From contig NZ_NOVE01000011.1 in assembly GCF_002265625.1 (NCBI RefSeq), positions 1-64,000 on the forward strand: a stretch of DNA of 64,000 nucleotides, written 5' to 3'. Below, piece by piece: positions 36,247 through 44,300 of this stretch. The notes under the pieces were generated by a model, which saw only the letters and a program-made list of their open reading frames with translations, was not told the DNA's origin and searched no databases. How positions within the stretch are numbered: the first letter of the stretch is position 1; each line of letters begins with the position of its first letter. The DNA is from Prevotella sp. 885. Lineage in GTDB: Bacteria > Bacteroidota > Bacteroidia > Bacteroidales > Bacteroidaceae. A program made the translations under genes and the position numbers.

Positions 36247-36321
36247 TATATTTTTGTAAAAAGATATGAAAGGAGCCACAAGTATAGTTTGTAGGGCGTG
36301 ATTATGGGCATGCTGTCCGTT

Positions 36322-36702
36322 ACAATATTTGCATTTCTAATCGCCAGGAGTGCGAGCTCGGCGCACAACAAAATCTTTGGTGCGAAATTCTTGAGTTTTG
36401 AGTGTGCAGTCATAGTGCATTGATGCACAGTTAATTATGCGATTGAGAAGAGAAGCGTGCAATGAATAAGGTAACCAAACAAGCGCAATAGTGCCACTTT
36501 TACACTCCAATAGTGCCACTTTTATCATGCAATAGCGCCACTTTTACACTCTAATAGTGGCACTATTGGACTGTAAAAGCGGCGCTATTGTTAAACATTG
36601 GTGCTGTTTGCACAGCATAACACCATAAAAGCAGCGTTTTGATTCTCTATAATTGATTTTTATTTTGTAACATGTTTTTACTCTTTGTACGATATTTGCA
36701 TG
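36322..36702 (+). repeat. Two-copy intergenic element, copy 1 (381 bp)
   Basis: It starts ACAATATTTGCATTTCT and ends TACGATATTTGCATG, so both ends carry AC(A/G)ATATTTGCAT in direct orientation. Inside, three 22-bp tandem units beginning CAATAG(T/C)GCCACTTTTA start at 36486, 36508 and 36530. The third forms the left arm of a hairpin spanning 36530-36590 with 30-base arms. A smaller hairpin follows (TGCTGT/ACAGCA near 36603-36616). The element fills the space between the receptor promoter and the 3' end of the Fic gene. Its 3' 173 bases match copy 2 without gaps and with 10 differences. The short minus-strand frames inside it are probably by-products. Confidence 0.85.
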
Positions 36703-36730
36703 ATGAACACCAGGACGTGTTAGAAAATTT

Positions 36731-37936
36731 TTACTTTGATTTGACACATTCATCATACACCGCTAACCCTTTCACGGTCAGCAAATATTTCTGACGAGGA
36801 TGTCTTGGAGAGTTAGGATAAAGCAAACGTACGTATCCATCACTGACAGCAGGATTCAGATAAAGATTAAGGAAGTTTTTCCGTTCTTTAAGTCCAATTG
36901 CGGTCAACATTTCCTTTACCGACATTTCCTGGACCCCTATGACTTGTATCAGCTCCAATATATAAGGATTACTTGTATGCAGCTTGTCTTTTACTTGTGG
37001 GGTACTTATGGGATGTTCGGTCTGAACTTGTGGGGTTCTTGTGGGTATGTTCAGTTTGGGCTGCACATTCCATTCGTCCGTTGCATGGATATGTAGATAG
37101 CGGTTACGCAAGTCCCATTTTTCGCCCAACAACAGATTTCGGAAGAAACGCTCCAAATACACAGAAGTGTAATCAATTCCTTTTATGGCATTCTTGTAAT
37201 TTGCACGAACCAAGGCATTGCGGAAATACCACGAGTGTTGGGCAAAAAGGCTATTGTCCACCTTGAAACCTATAGAACGGAGGTAGAGAATTGTGAATAC
37301 AGCCGTTGTGCGAGTATTTCCTTCACAGAAAGCGTGAATCTGCCACAGACCAGAAACAAATTGGGTGATGTGTTCCACCATGGCGTCAGGTGATATTCCT
37401 TTATAGCTAAACTCCTTTTCATGACTGATATCATAGTCAATGGCTCTTCTCAAATCCTCCCAGTTCAGGTAGTTTACGGTATCACTGTCAAGCACCCATT
37501 CACGCTTTGTAATATCATAATCACGCAGTTTGCCAGCATGCTTAAACACACCGTCAAAAATCCTACGATGGACAGAGATATAACCTCCAGTGCTGAAATC
37601 CAATGTCTGAGACGAAAGTATCTTGGTGATGTTGGCAGAGACTTTATCCGCCTCTTGCTTTTCTTCGTCATCCGGCTCGCGCTGGGTTTTCGACTGATAA
37701 TAGCTTTTTATCAGTTCACGTGCTTCATCAATGTCTATTTCGCCCTCAATGTGCTTGCAAGCCGTAGCCTTCAGATAATCAGAAGTCTGCAACCCATCCA
37801 CTGCCTGCAACCCGATTGCTGTCTGCCATATACAGGCTTTCTCCTTCTTGCTCGGCTCGCCTTGGCGGATGTATTCATCGAAGTCTATGTAGCCTTGTTT
37901 TGGAATATTGATGCGATTGATGCCTTTCTTTGCCAT
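36731..37936 (-). CDS. Fic-family protein with antitoxin-like N-terminal helix, 401 residues
   Basis: The Fic active-site loop is HAFCEGNTRT at residues 201-210, a close variant of HPFxxGNGR that keeps the catalytic His, the GN and the Arg. The family normally transfers AMP (or another nucleotide part) onto target proteins. Residues 57-80 contain CKHIEGEIDIDEARELIKSY, which resembles the inhibitory helix of VbhA-type antitoxins (IEG), so the protein may be self-inhibited. The C-terminal 100 residues look like a winged helix (VKEMLTAIGLKERKNFLNLY). A 17-base palindrome sits in the promoter. AT-richer than its neighbours. Confidence 0.85.
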   Translation of the reverse strand: MAKKGINRINIPKQGYIDFDEYIRQGEPSKKEKACIWQTAIGLQAVDGLQTSDYLKATACKHIEGEIDIDEARELIKSYYQSKTQREPDDEEKQEADKVSANITKILSSQTLDFSTGGYISVHRRIFDGVFKHAGKLRDYDITKREWVLDSDTVNYLNWEDLRRAIDYDISHEKEFSYKGISPDAMVEHITQFVSGLWQIHAFCEGNTRTTAVFTILYLRSIGFKVDNSLFAQHSWYFRNALVRANYKNAIKGIDYTSVYLERFFRNLLLGEKWDLRNRYLHIHATDEWNVQPKLNIPTRTPQVQTEHPISTPQVKDKLHTSNPYILELIQVIGVQEMSVKEMLTAIGLKERKNFLNLYLNPAVSDGYVRLLYPNSPRHPRQKYLLTVKGLAVYDECVKSK

Positions 37937-37961
37937 GCCCTTCGTTTATTTACTTTGTCTA

Positions 37962-38002
37962 CAAAGATACATGAAATTATCTTATCCGTAAAATTTTTAC
38001 GG
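37962..38002 (-). promoter_or_regulatory. Fic gene promoter region with a perfect palindrome
   Basis: On the minus strand TATCTTTG (plus 37962-37969) matches the -7 box, 26 bases upstream of the start codon. The palindrome CCGTAAAATTTTTACGG (37986-38002, 8-base arms around one T) covers the expected -33 position (37989-37992), so a bound repressor would block it. Confidence 0.5.
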
Positions 38003-38113
38003 CAAATATCCAATTGAGGGTCAAGAAAGATACGCACCGACTGATTAGTGTCGGCAATAGCGGGGCTTTGGGAAGGATATTTGGCGTTATGAAATAAAGA
38101 AGGTCGTTATTTG

Positions 38114-38144
38114 TTGTGGAATTGAAAAGAATTATATAAATTTG
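38114..38144 (+). promoter_or_regulatory. Promoter of the YitT-MATE operon
   Basis: TTG at 38114-38116 is followed after 20 bases by TAAATTTG at 38137-38144, the Bacteroidetes promoter pattern. The start codon is 95 bases downstream of the -7 box at 38239, leaving a leader in which no riboswitch was recognised. Confidence 0.65.
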
Positions 38145-38238
38145 CACATCCATTGAAGACACGCCTTTGTGGACAATCCTTTTTGGATACTATGTAGAAC
38201 TAATAAAGTCACAGCAACTATTATTCATTAAACAAATC

Positions 38239-39126
38239 ATGGGAGAAAAAACATTGTCGACTCGTCGAAGCCTTTTTGACCGCTATAAAGACATTTTCTT
38301 TATAGTTTTAGGCATTCTTTCCTATTCGGTCGGTTACACGGCTTTCATCCTTCCGGAGAGAGTGGTTATGGGTGGTGCGTCAGGTATAGCGGCGCTTATC
38401 TATTACGCAACGAATATCCAGACATGGATTTCGCTTCTCATACTCAACTGCACCTTTCTTCTTATCGCCCTTAAGGCGCTGAACCTGCAGTTCGTTGTCC
38501 GTACGGTTACCGGCGTGGGCATCCTGCTCTTCTTCGTCGGCATCCTGCAGCCGTTCTTCGCAGCCAACCCGATTATCACGGCTGGCAAGGACACGTTCAT
38601 GCACGTGCTGATCGGCGGTGCAATGTGTGGTGCCGGTCTCGGCTTGGTTTTCTCGCATAACGGATCGACGGGAGGTACGGACATCCTCACCGTTCTGCTC
38701 AATAAGTACTTCAATATGAGCTTCGGACGCGCCATGCAGTTCGTTGACTGCACCATCATCTGCTCTTCTTACCTTCTCTTCAACAGCACGGAGAAGATAG
38801 TCTATGGTGTGGCGTTTACGCTCGTAGCCACCATCTGCTGCGACTACGTCATCAACGGTGCACGCCAGACCGTGCAGTTCCTCATCATCTCAAAGAAGTA
38901 TCAGGAGATTGCCGACAGCATCAATACGGACGTGCGCCGCGGCGTAACGCTCGTGGAAGGCAAGGGATGGTATAGCAAAGCCGAAGTGGACATGCTCGTG
39001 GTGCTGACACGTAAGTACGAGTCGCAGGAGGTGTTGCGTGTAATCAAGGCCATCGACCCCAACGCTGTGGTTTCGCAGACGTTCTGCCACGGCGTATTCG
39101 GTGAGGGCTTCGAGCCTTTAAAGTAA
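38239..39126 (+). CDS. YitT family membrane protein, 295 residues
   Basis: ATG 38239 (MGEKTLSTRRSLFDRYKD...) is chosen over an upstream in-frame ATG at 38167 that lies just past the promoter. Five membrane segments include the family signatures ILPERVVMGGASGIAALIYY and HNGSTGGTDILTVLLNKYF. The C-terminal about 90 residues form the cytoplasmic DUF2179 domain (TVQFLIISKKYQEIADSI ... TFCHGVFGEGFEPLK). The function is unproven. The next gene starts 8 bases after its stop, indicating an operon. Confidence 0.9.
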   Translation: MGEKTLSTRRSLFDRYKDIFFIVLGILSYSVGYTAFILPERVVMGGASGIAALIYYATNIQTWISLLILNCTFLLIALKALNLQFVVRTVTGVGILLFFVGILQPFFAANPIITAGKDTFMHVLIGGAMCGAGLGLVFSHNGSTGGTDILTVLLNKYFNMSFGRAMQFVDCTIICSSYLLFNSTEKIVYGVAFTLVATICCDYVINGARQTVQFLIISKKYQEIADSINTDVRRGVTLVEGKGWYSKAEVDMLVVLTRKYESQEVLRVIKAIDPNAVVSQTFCHGVFGEGFEPLK

Positions 39127-39133
39127 ATAATTT

Positions 39134-40438
39134 GTGAACAATACAGACAGTAAAATACTGCGCATAGCGGTACCGTCCATTATCTCTAATGTGACGGTAC
39201 CGCTTCTTGGCATTGTGGACATGGCAATAGCCGGTCACATGGGCGATGCCGTATATATAGCTGCCGTGGCAGTGGGCAGCATGATTTTCAACGTCATCTA
39301 TTGGCTCTGCGGATTTCTTCGCATGGGCACGAGTGGTATGACGTCGCAGGCGCTCGGACGCCGCGACCTTAAAGGAGTGGCTATGATTATGGCACGCGGC
39401 ATGTCCGTGGCACTCGCCATCGCCTCCGCCATCCTCGTTATGCAGCTGCCCATAGGACGCCTTGCCATCTGGATGGTGGGGGCTGAGGACAGCGTCAGCC
39501 ACATGGCATGGCGCTATTTCTGTATATGCGTTTGGGGAGCTCCCGCCATGCTGAGCCTCTACGCTCTGACGGGATGGTACGTAGGAATGCAGAACACGAG
39601 GCTGCCGATGATGATTTCCATAATGCAGAACGTCGTGAACATCATCGCCAGCTTCACGTTCGTTTATGTGTTCGGAATGAAGGTGGAAGGTGTGGCTATG
39701 GGAACGGTGGTGGCGCAGTATGCCGGCATAATCGTGTCGGCATGGCTATGGACACGCACCTATGGCGCACGCCTTTTCCATAGGATATGCTGGAGGGAGA
39801 TAATGGAGGCGGACGCGCTGAAGCGGTTCTTTGCCGTCAACCGCGACATCTTCCTCCGCACGCTGTTTCTCGTAGCCGTAAACTTCTTCTTTCTCTCCGC
39901 AGGAGCCTCCTATGGAGCCGTTGTGCTTGCTGTCAACACGCTTCTTATGCAGCTCTTCACGCTGTTCTCTTACGTGATGGACGGCTTCGCTTATGCTGGC
40001 GAAGCGTTGTGCGGAAGGCTTTACGGAGCGGGCAATAAGGCTGAATTCAGTCGTACCATCGGCAGGCTTTTCCGATGGGGCATAGCTCTTTCCGCTGTCT
40101 ATACTGCCGTTTACGCCTTCGGTGGCGAGGGCTTTCTGTCGTTGCTTACTGACGACGCAAAGGTGGTGGGCGCGTCATCGTCTTACCTGCTTTGGGCTGC
40201 CGCCATTCCCTTCTGCGGCATGGCAGCCTTCGTATGGGACGGCGTGTTCATCGGCGTTACGGCAACCCGCGGCATGCTGCTTTCCTCAGCCATAGCCGCC
40301 ATCAGCTTCTTCCTCGTCTACGCTCTGCTGCACACGACGCTGCAAAACCACGCCCTATGGCTGGCTTTCTTAGTGTTCCTCGCAATGAGAGGGGGAGTGC
40401 AGATGGTTCTGGCTTATCGAATGGCTTTCTCGAACTGA
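39134..40438 (+). CDS. MATE family efflux transporter, 434 residues
   Basis: GTG 39134 is used as start, 8 bases after the YitT stop. Twelve hydrophobic segments form two similar halves. The first half begins ILRIAVPSIISNVTVPLLGI VDMAIAGHMGD, the second FAVNRDIFLRTLFLVAVNFF. This is the DinF-like branch (family phrase GTSGMTSQALGRRD). It should export small molecules using a cation gradient; the substrate is unknown. Its last 25 bases overlap the convergent NigD-like gene. Confidence 0.9.
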   Translation: MNNTDSKILRIAVPSIISNVTVPLLGIVDMAIAGHMGDAVYIAAVAVGSMIFNVIYWLCGFLRMGTSGMTSQALGRRDLKGVAMIMARGMSVALAIASAILVMQLPIGRLAIWMVGAEDSVSHMAWRYFCICVWGAPAMLSLYALTGWYVGMQNTRLPMMISIMQNVVNIIASFTFVYVFGMKVEGVAMGTVVAQYAGIIVSAWLWTRTYGARLFHRICWREIMEADALKRFFAVNRDIFLRTLFLVAVNFFFLSAGASYGAVVLAVNTLLMQLFTLFSYVMDGFAYAGEALCGRLYGAGNKAEFSRTIGRLFRWGIALSAVYTAVYAFGGEGFLSLLTDDAKVVGASSSYLLWAAAIPFCGMAAFVWDGVFIGVTATRGMLLSSAIAAISFFLVYALLHTTLQNHALWLAFLVFLAMRGGVQMVLAYRMAFSN

Positions 40439-41193
40439 CCGCTCGCCGCATAGCACAATCCTTCTATTTGCGTCGAGCCTTTTCTTGTAGTATACTTGAA
40501 AGTTGTGGACTTCTTTCCTCCGAACGAAGTCCATCTTAGCGTCATTTCCACCGTCTTGCCGTTGGTGTCGGGCAGGTCGTTGAGGCGGAACGCCACGATG
40601 CCGTCACCCCAATAGCCGCCCTTCACGCCCTGCGCGTCATGATAGAAAGTGAGGTCGTAGGGGGTGGTGTTGTCAGTAGGGGCGAGTCTTACGATGTGCG
40701 GCGTGTTGTTGGCCGCCCATTGAGTACGGAAATGAATGGTGAGATAACCGTCCTCCACGACAGTCCATTCCCTCAGAATCTCCACGGGATCTTCCCCGTA
40801 TGCGGCAGGCTGACCCGCTTCCACGTACGCACTCATCGGCTTGGTGAGAATGCTGTCCATCCAGTTGACGTAGACATCGTAATGGCGGCGCTTGTCTGGC
40901 GGAGTCAGCATACGGAAGCTGACGAAAGCCCTCACTTCCTTATCGTACGGTGCCTTCTGGATGTTCACGGCGTTTATGGTGGTGGAGTCGTCCAGCTGCA
41001 TCATAAATCTCATGCCGCTATTGTCAGGCTTTACCGTCACCAAGGCGTTGGGGCGGTTGATGGGATAAACGGGAAACGAGTCGTCTTCGTTGTCGCATGA
41101 CAGCATGAAGAAGCTGGCGACGAACAACAGGACAGCCGCAATTGCGGCGTGCGTCCTGTGAGAGGATTGTATGTTACGGTGTAGTATGTTCAT
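40414..41193 (-). CDS. NigD-like lipoprotein, 259 residues
   Basis: The signal peptide (AAIAAVLLFVASFFML) ends at SC, followed by DNEDDSFP. The acidic stretch after the lipid-modified Cys fits Bacteroidetes surface lipoproteins. The mature part has PNALVTVKPDNSGMRFMMQL and an Ig-like C-terminal half (YLTIHFRTQWAANNTPHIVR; VAFRLNDLPDTNGKTVEMTL), the NigD layout. NigD-like proteins were first noted near bacteriocin genes, but most have unknown roles. It overlaps the MATE gene tail to tail. Confidence 0.75.
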   Translation of the reverse strand: MNILHRNIQSSHRTHAAIAAVLLFVASFFMLSCDNEDDSFPVYPINRPNALVTVKPDNSGMRFMMQLDDSTTINAVNIQKAPYDKEVRAFVSFRMLTPPDKRRHYDVYVNWMDSILTKPMSAYVEAGQPAAYGEDPVEILREWTVVEDGYLTIHFRTQWAANNTPHIVRLAPTDNTTPYDLTFYHDAQGVKGGYWGDGIVAFRLNDLPDTNGKTVEMTLRWTSFGGKKSTTFKYTTRKGSTQIEGLCYAASGQFEKAIR

Positions 41194-41255
41194 AAACTTA
41201 GGCTTAGGTTGTGCGTTGCTAAGTTACGAATTTTATGCGATACCACAATGTTTTG

Positions 41256-41308
41256 GCAGATAAATGTCGTTATAAATGATGATTTAGCAGATAAATGTCG
41301 TATCTTTG
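41256..41308 (+). promoter_or_regulatory. Promoter of the macroglobulin gene with paired direct repeats
   Basis: TATCTTTG at 41301-41308 is a -7 box. GCAGATAAATGTCGT occurs at 41256-41270 and again at 41287-41301, 31 bases apart (about three helical turns). The second copy abuts the -7 box and the first lies upstream of the -33 position. The arrangement suggests a regulator binding as a pair of dimers. Confidence 0.5.
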
Positions 41309-41347
41309 CATATATATAATGTAAGAAAATCGTTAAAAGCAAGGAAT

Positions 41348-44300
41348 ATGAAGAATGCACGAATACTTTCAATGATATTCGCCGTTGTGATGCCTCTGGC
41401 AGCAATGGCAGACTCATATACGTCGCTTTGGAAGAAATATGACGCCGCAAGGGCTAAGGATCATCCCAAGACTGTCCTTGAGGTGCTGGGCAAGATTTCC
41501 GAAAAGGCGAAGAGCGAACGCGCCTACGGACAGTTGCTGAAGGCGCAGGTGCTGTCGGCGCAGTATACCGTTGATGTCTCGAATGACTCGCTTGATACGG
41601 AGATTGATCGTATCAGGCAGTACGAACAGGCGGCTTTGGCAAGTGGCGACAAGGTTTTGGCAGCCATTTATCAGTCGGTTCTCGGAGAGGTGTATGCCGA
41701 TAACGAGAGAGCCGTGGAGGATGCCGCGCGCCTCTCGAAGGAATATTACGCCAAGTCGATGACCTGTCCTGACGAGCTGGCAAAGGCTTACTGCACGGGC
41801 TACGACCCGTTCGTGAAGGACGGCGACGACTCGAAATACTTCTATGACGACATGCTCCACGTAATCGGAATGCGTGCCGAAGACTATCGTGGCATGCACG
41901 ACTATTATGCTTCGCACGGCAAGCGCGAGGCAGCATGCCTTACTGCCCTGCAGATTGTTTGCGACAACCGTAAGGACGGCGACGAGGGCAGAGTGAAGAA
42001 GTCGAAGTTCATCATGTCGCTCGACTCGCTCGTACATGAATATTCCGACCTCGTGGTTTGTGGCGAGGTGGCAATAGAGAGATATTCCTACATGGAGAGC
42101 GCGGAGGACGTCACGGAGGACGACAAGATGAACTACATCAACTACGCCCTCATGAAGTGGGGCGCATGGCCCCGCATGAACATCCTGCGCAACGCACAGC
42201 GCCGCCTGACACTTCCTTCCTTCCACGCCTCGCTCGGAGGAGAGCTGGCGCTTCCCGACGTGCCGCGCAAGGTGGTGGTGATGGGAGTGAACAACGTGGG
42301 CGAGCTGAAGCTTACGGTAAGCCGACTGGACATCGACGGCACCACAAAGCTCAATCCCAACATGGACGCCGACTATGCACGTCTGCGCCGCCATATCGTA
42401 ACGGACGAACAGCCTTATACGGACGTACGCAGATACGTCGGACAGCCGGCTTACCGCACATTGCGCGACACGCTGGAGATAAGCGGACTGCGTTCGGGCA
42501 TGTATCTTGTGGAGATGTCGACGGACAACGTCAGCATACCCGTGCAGAGAAGTCTGCTCCGCGTATGCAACGTCTATCCCGTGGTGCAGCCGCTGCCTGG
42601 CGACAAGACACGCTTCGTGGTGCTCAACGCCACGACAGGAACAGCCGTGGCGAACGCCAAGGTGGACGTGGTGATGTCGGTGGACAAGAACGGTAAGGAC
42701 CATGAAGTGAAGACGCTTACGTGCGACGCCAACGGAGAGGCGGTCCTCGAATACGGACGCACCAATCCCGTGGCTTACCGCGTATATACAGATAAGGAAT
42801 GCGCCTTCCCGCGTACGCCTATGGCAGGTCGCTTCTATTATTACAACAACAAGTCGGAGGTGACACGCACGTCGCTCTATACCGACCGAAGCATATATCG
42901 CCCTGGACAGACCGTGCACGTGGCGGCTATGATGTATAAGTATGACAACCGCAACTATACGGGTGGCGTGCTTGACGGACAGAATCTTACTCTCACGCTC
43001 CGCGACGCCAACCATAAGGAAGTGGCAACACGTACGCTTACCACAGACGAATATGGTGTGGCAGCAGCCGACTTCGTTCTGCCACAGGGCGGACTGAACG
43101 GCACGTACACGGTGCAGGCTGACAAGGGTGGCAGCTACGTGCGCTTCTCAGTGGAGGAATATAAGCGACCGACGTTCAAGGTGGAGATGGGCAAGGCGGA
43201 GACACGCTATGCCGCTGACGACACGGTCAGCGTGAAGTGTTATGCCAAGACATTTGCCGGAGTGCCAGTACAGGGAGCAAAGGTGGCTGTAAGCGTAATC
43301 CGTCGTCCTGCCATGTTCTGGCGATTCGCAGCCAGTCAGGCTGACGCCGCAGAGAAGATAGTAAGCGACACCATCACGACCGATAACGAAGGAATGTTCA
43401 CGGTAAGAGTGCCGATACGCGTGCCTTACACTTACGATGAACATCCGCGACGCTATTACACCTTCGACGTGACGGCGGACGTGACCGATGCCACAGGCGA
43501 GACACGCTACGGCGAGATGTCGTTGCCGTTCAGCGACCATCCTACGATTCTTACCTGCGACTTGCCAGCCAAGTCGCTCCGCGACAGTCTGCATACCGTG
43601 ACCTTCGCTTATCGCAACAACGCCGGCGAGCCAATCAAGGGCAATGTGGTCTATACCGTTGACGGCGTGAAGTATGAATGTGCCGCCAACGAGGCAGCAA
43701 AGCTCAGTCAGGCTGTGCTTGCCTCAGGCAGTCACAGGCTGACAGCCGTCTGCGGAACAGATACGCTTACCACGTCGTACGTGGTGTTTACGCTCGACGA
43801 CCGCAAGGTGCCGATGCCGACCCACGACTGGTTCTATCTCTCTTCGGAGCAGTTCCCTTCAGACGGTTCGCCCGTATACATACAGGTGGGTTCGTCCGAC
43901 GACGTGCAGCACGTGGTTTACACCATCGTGTCCGGCAATAAGATAATAGAGCAGGGACAAGCCGACCTGCATAGCGAGATGCGCACACGTGCCGTTACTT
44001 ATAAGGAAGAGTGGGGCGACGGCGTGGCTATAGCAGTGGCGTGGGTGAAGAACGGCAAGGCGTATGTTCATACGGCTCGCATAGAACGTCCGCTTCCCGA
44101 CACCAGGCTGAACCTTAAGTGGACCACATTCCGCGACCGTCTCACACCGGGACAGCGCGAGACATGGACGCTCAACGTAACACGACCTGACGGAAAGCCG
44201 GCACACGCACAGTTGCTCGCCATGATGTACGACAAGTCGCTTGACGAGATACGCAGTCATAACATCCATTTCTCACTTCCGACGTACGTGAACGTGCCTT

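Noticed and set aside
36486..36551. Possible CRISPR array from the 22-bp spaced units
   Set aside because: The units are directly adjacent with no unique spacers, only three in number, and partly inverted. No cas operon is present.
36544..36756. A minus-strand frame conserved between the two repeat copies (also 59517-59750), with about 50 similar residues
   Set aside because: The two peptides are alike only because the DNA element is repeated. Amino acid changes follow the base changes without favouring silent sites, and the frame runs through the hairpin.
41414..43015. A 533-codon minus-strand frame
   Set aside because: It lies wholly antisense to the macroglobulin gene, has no recognisable domain and reads as a shadow of that gene's codon bias.
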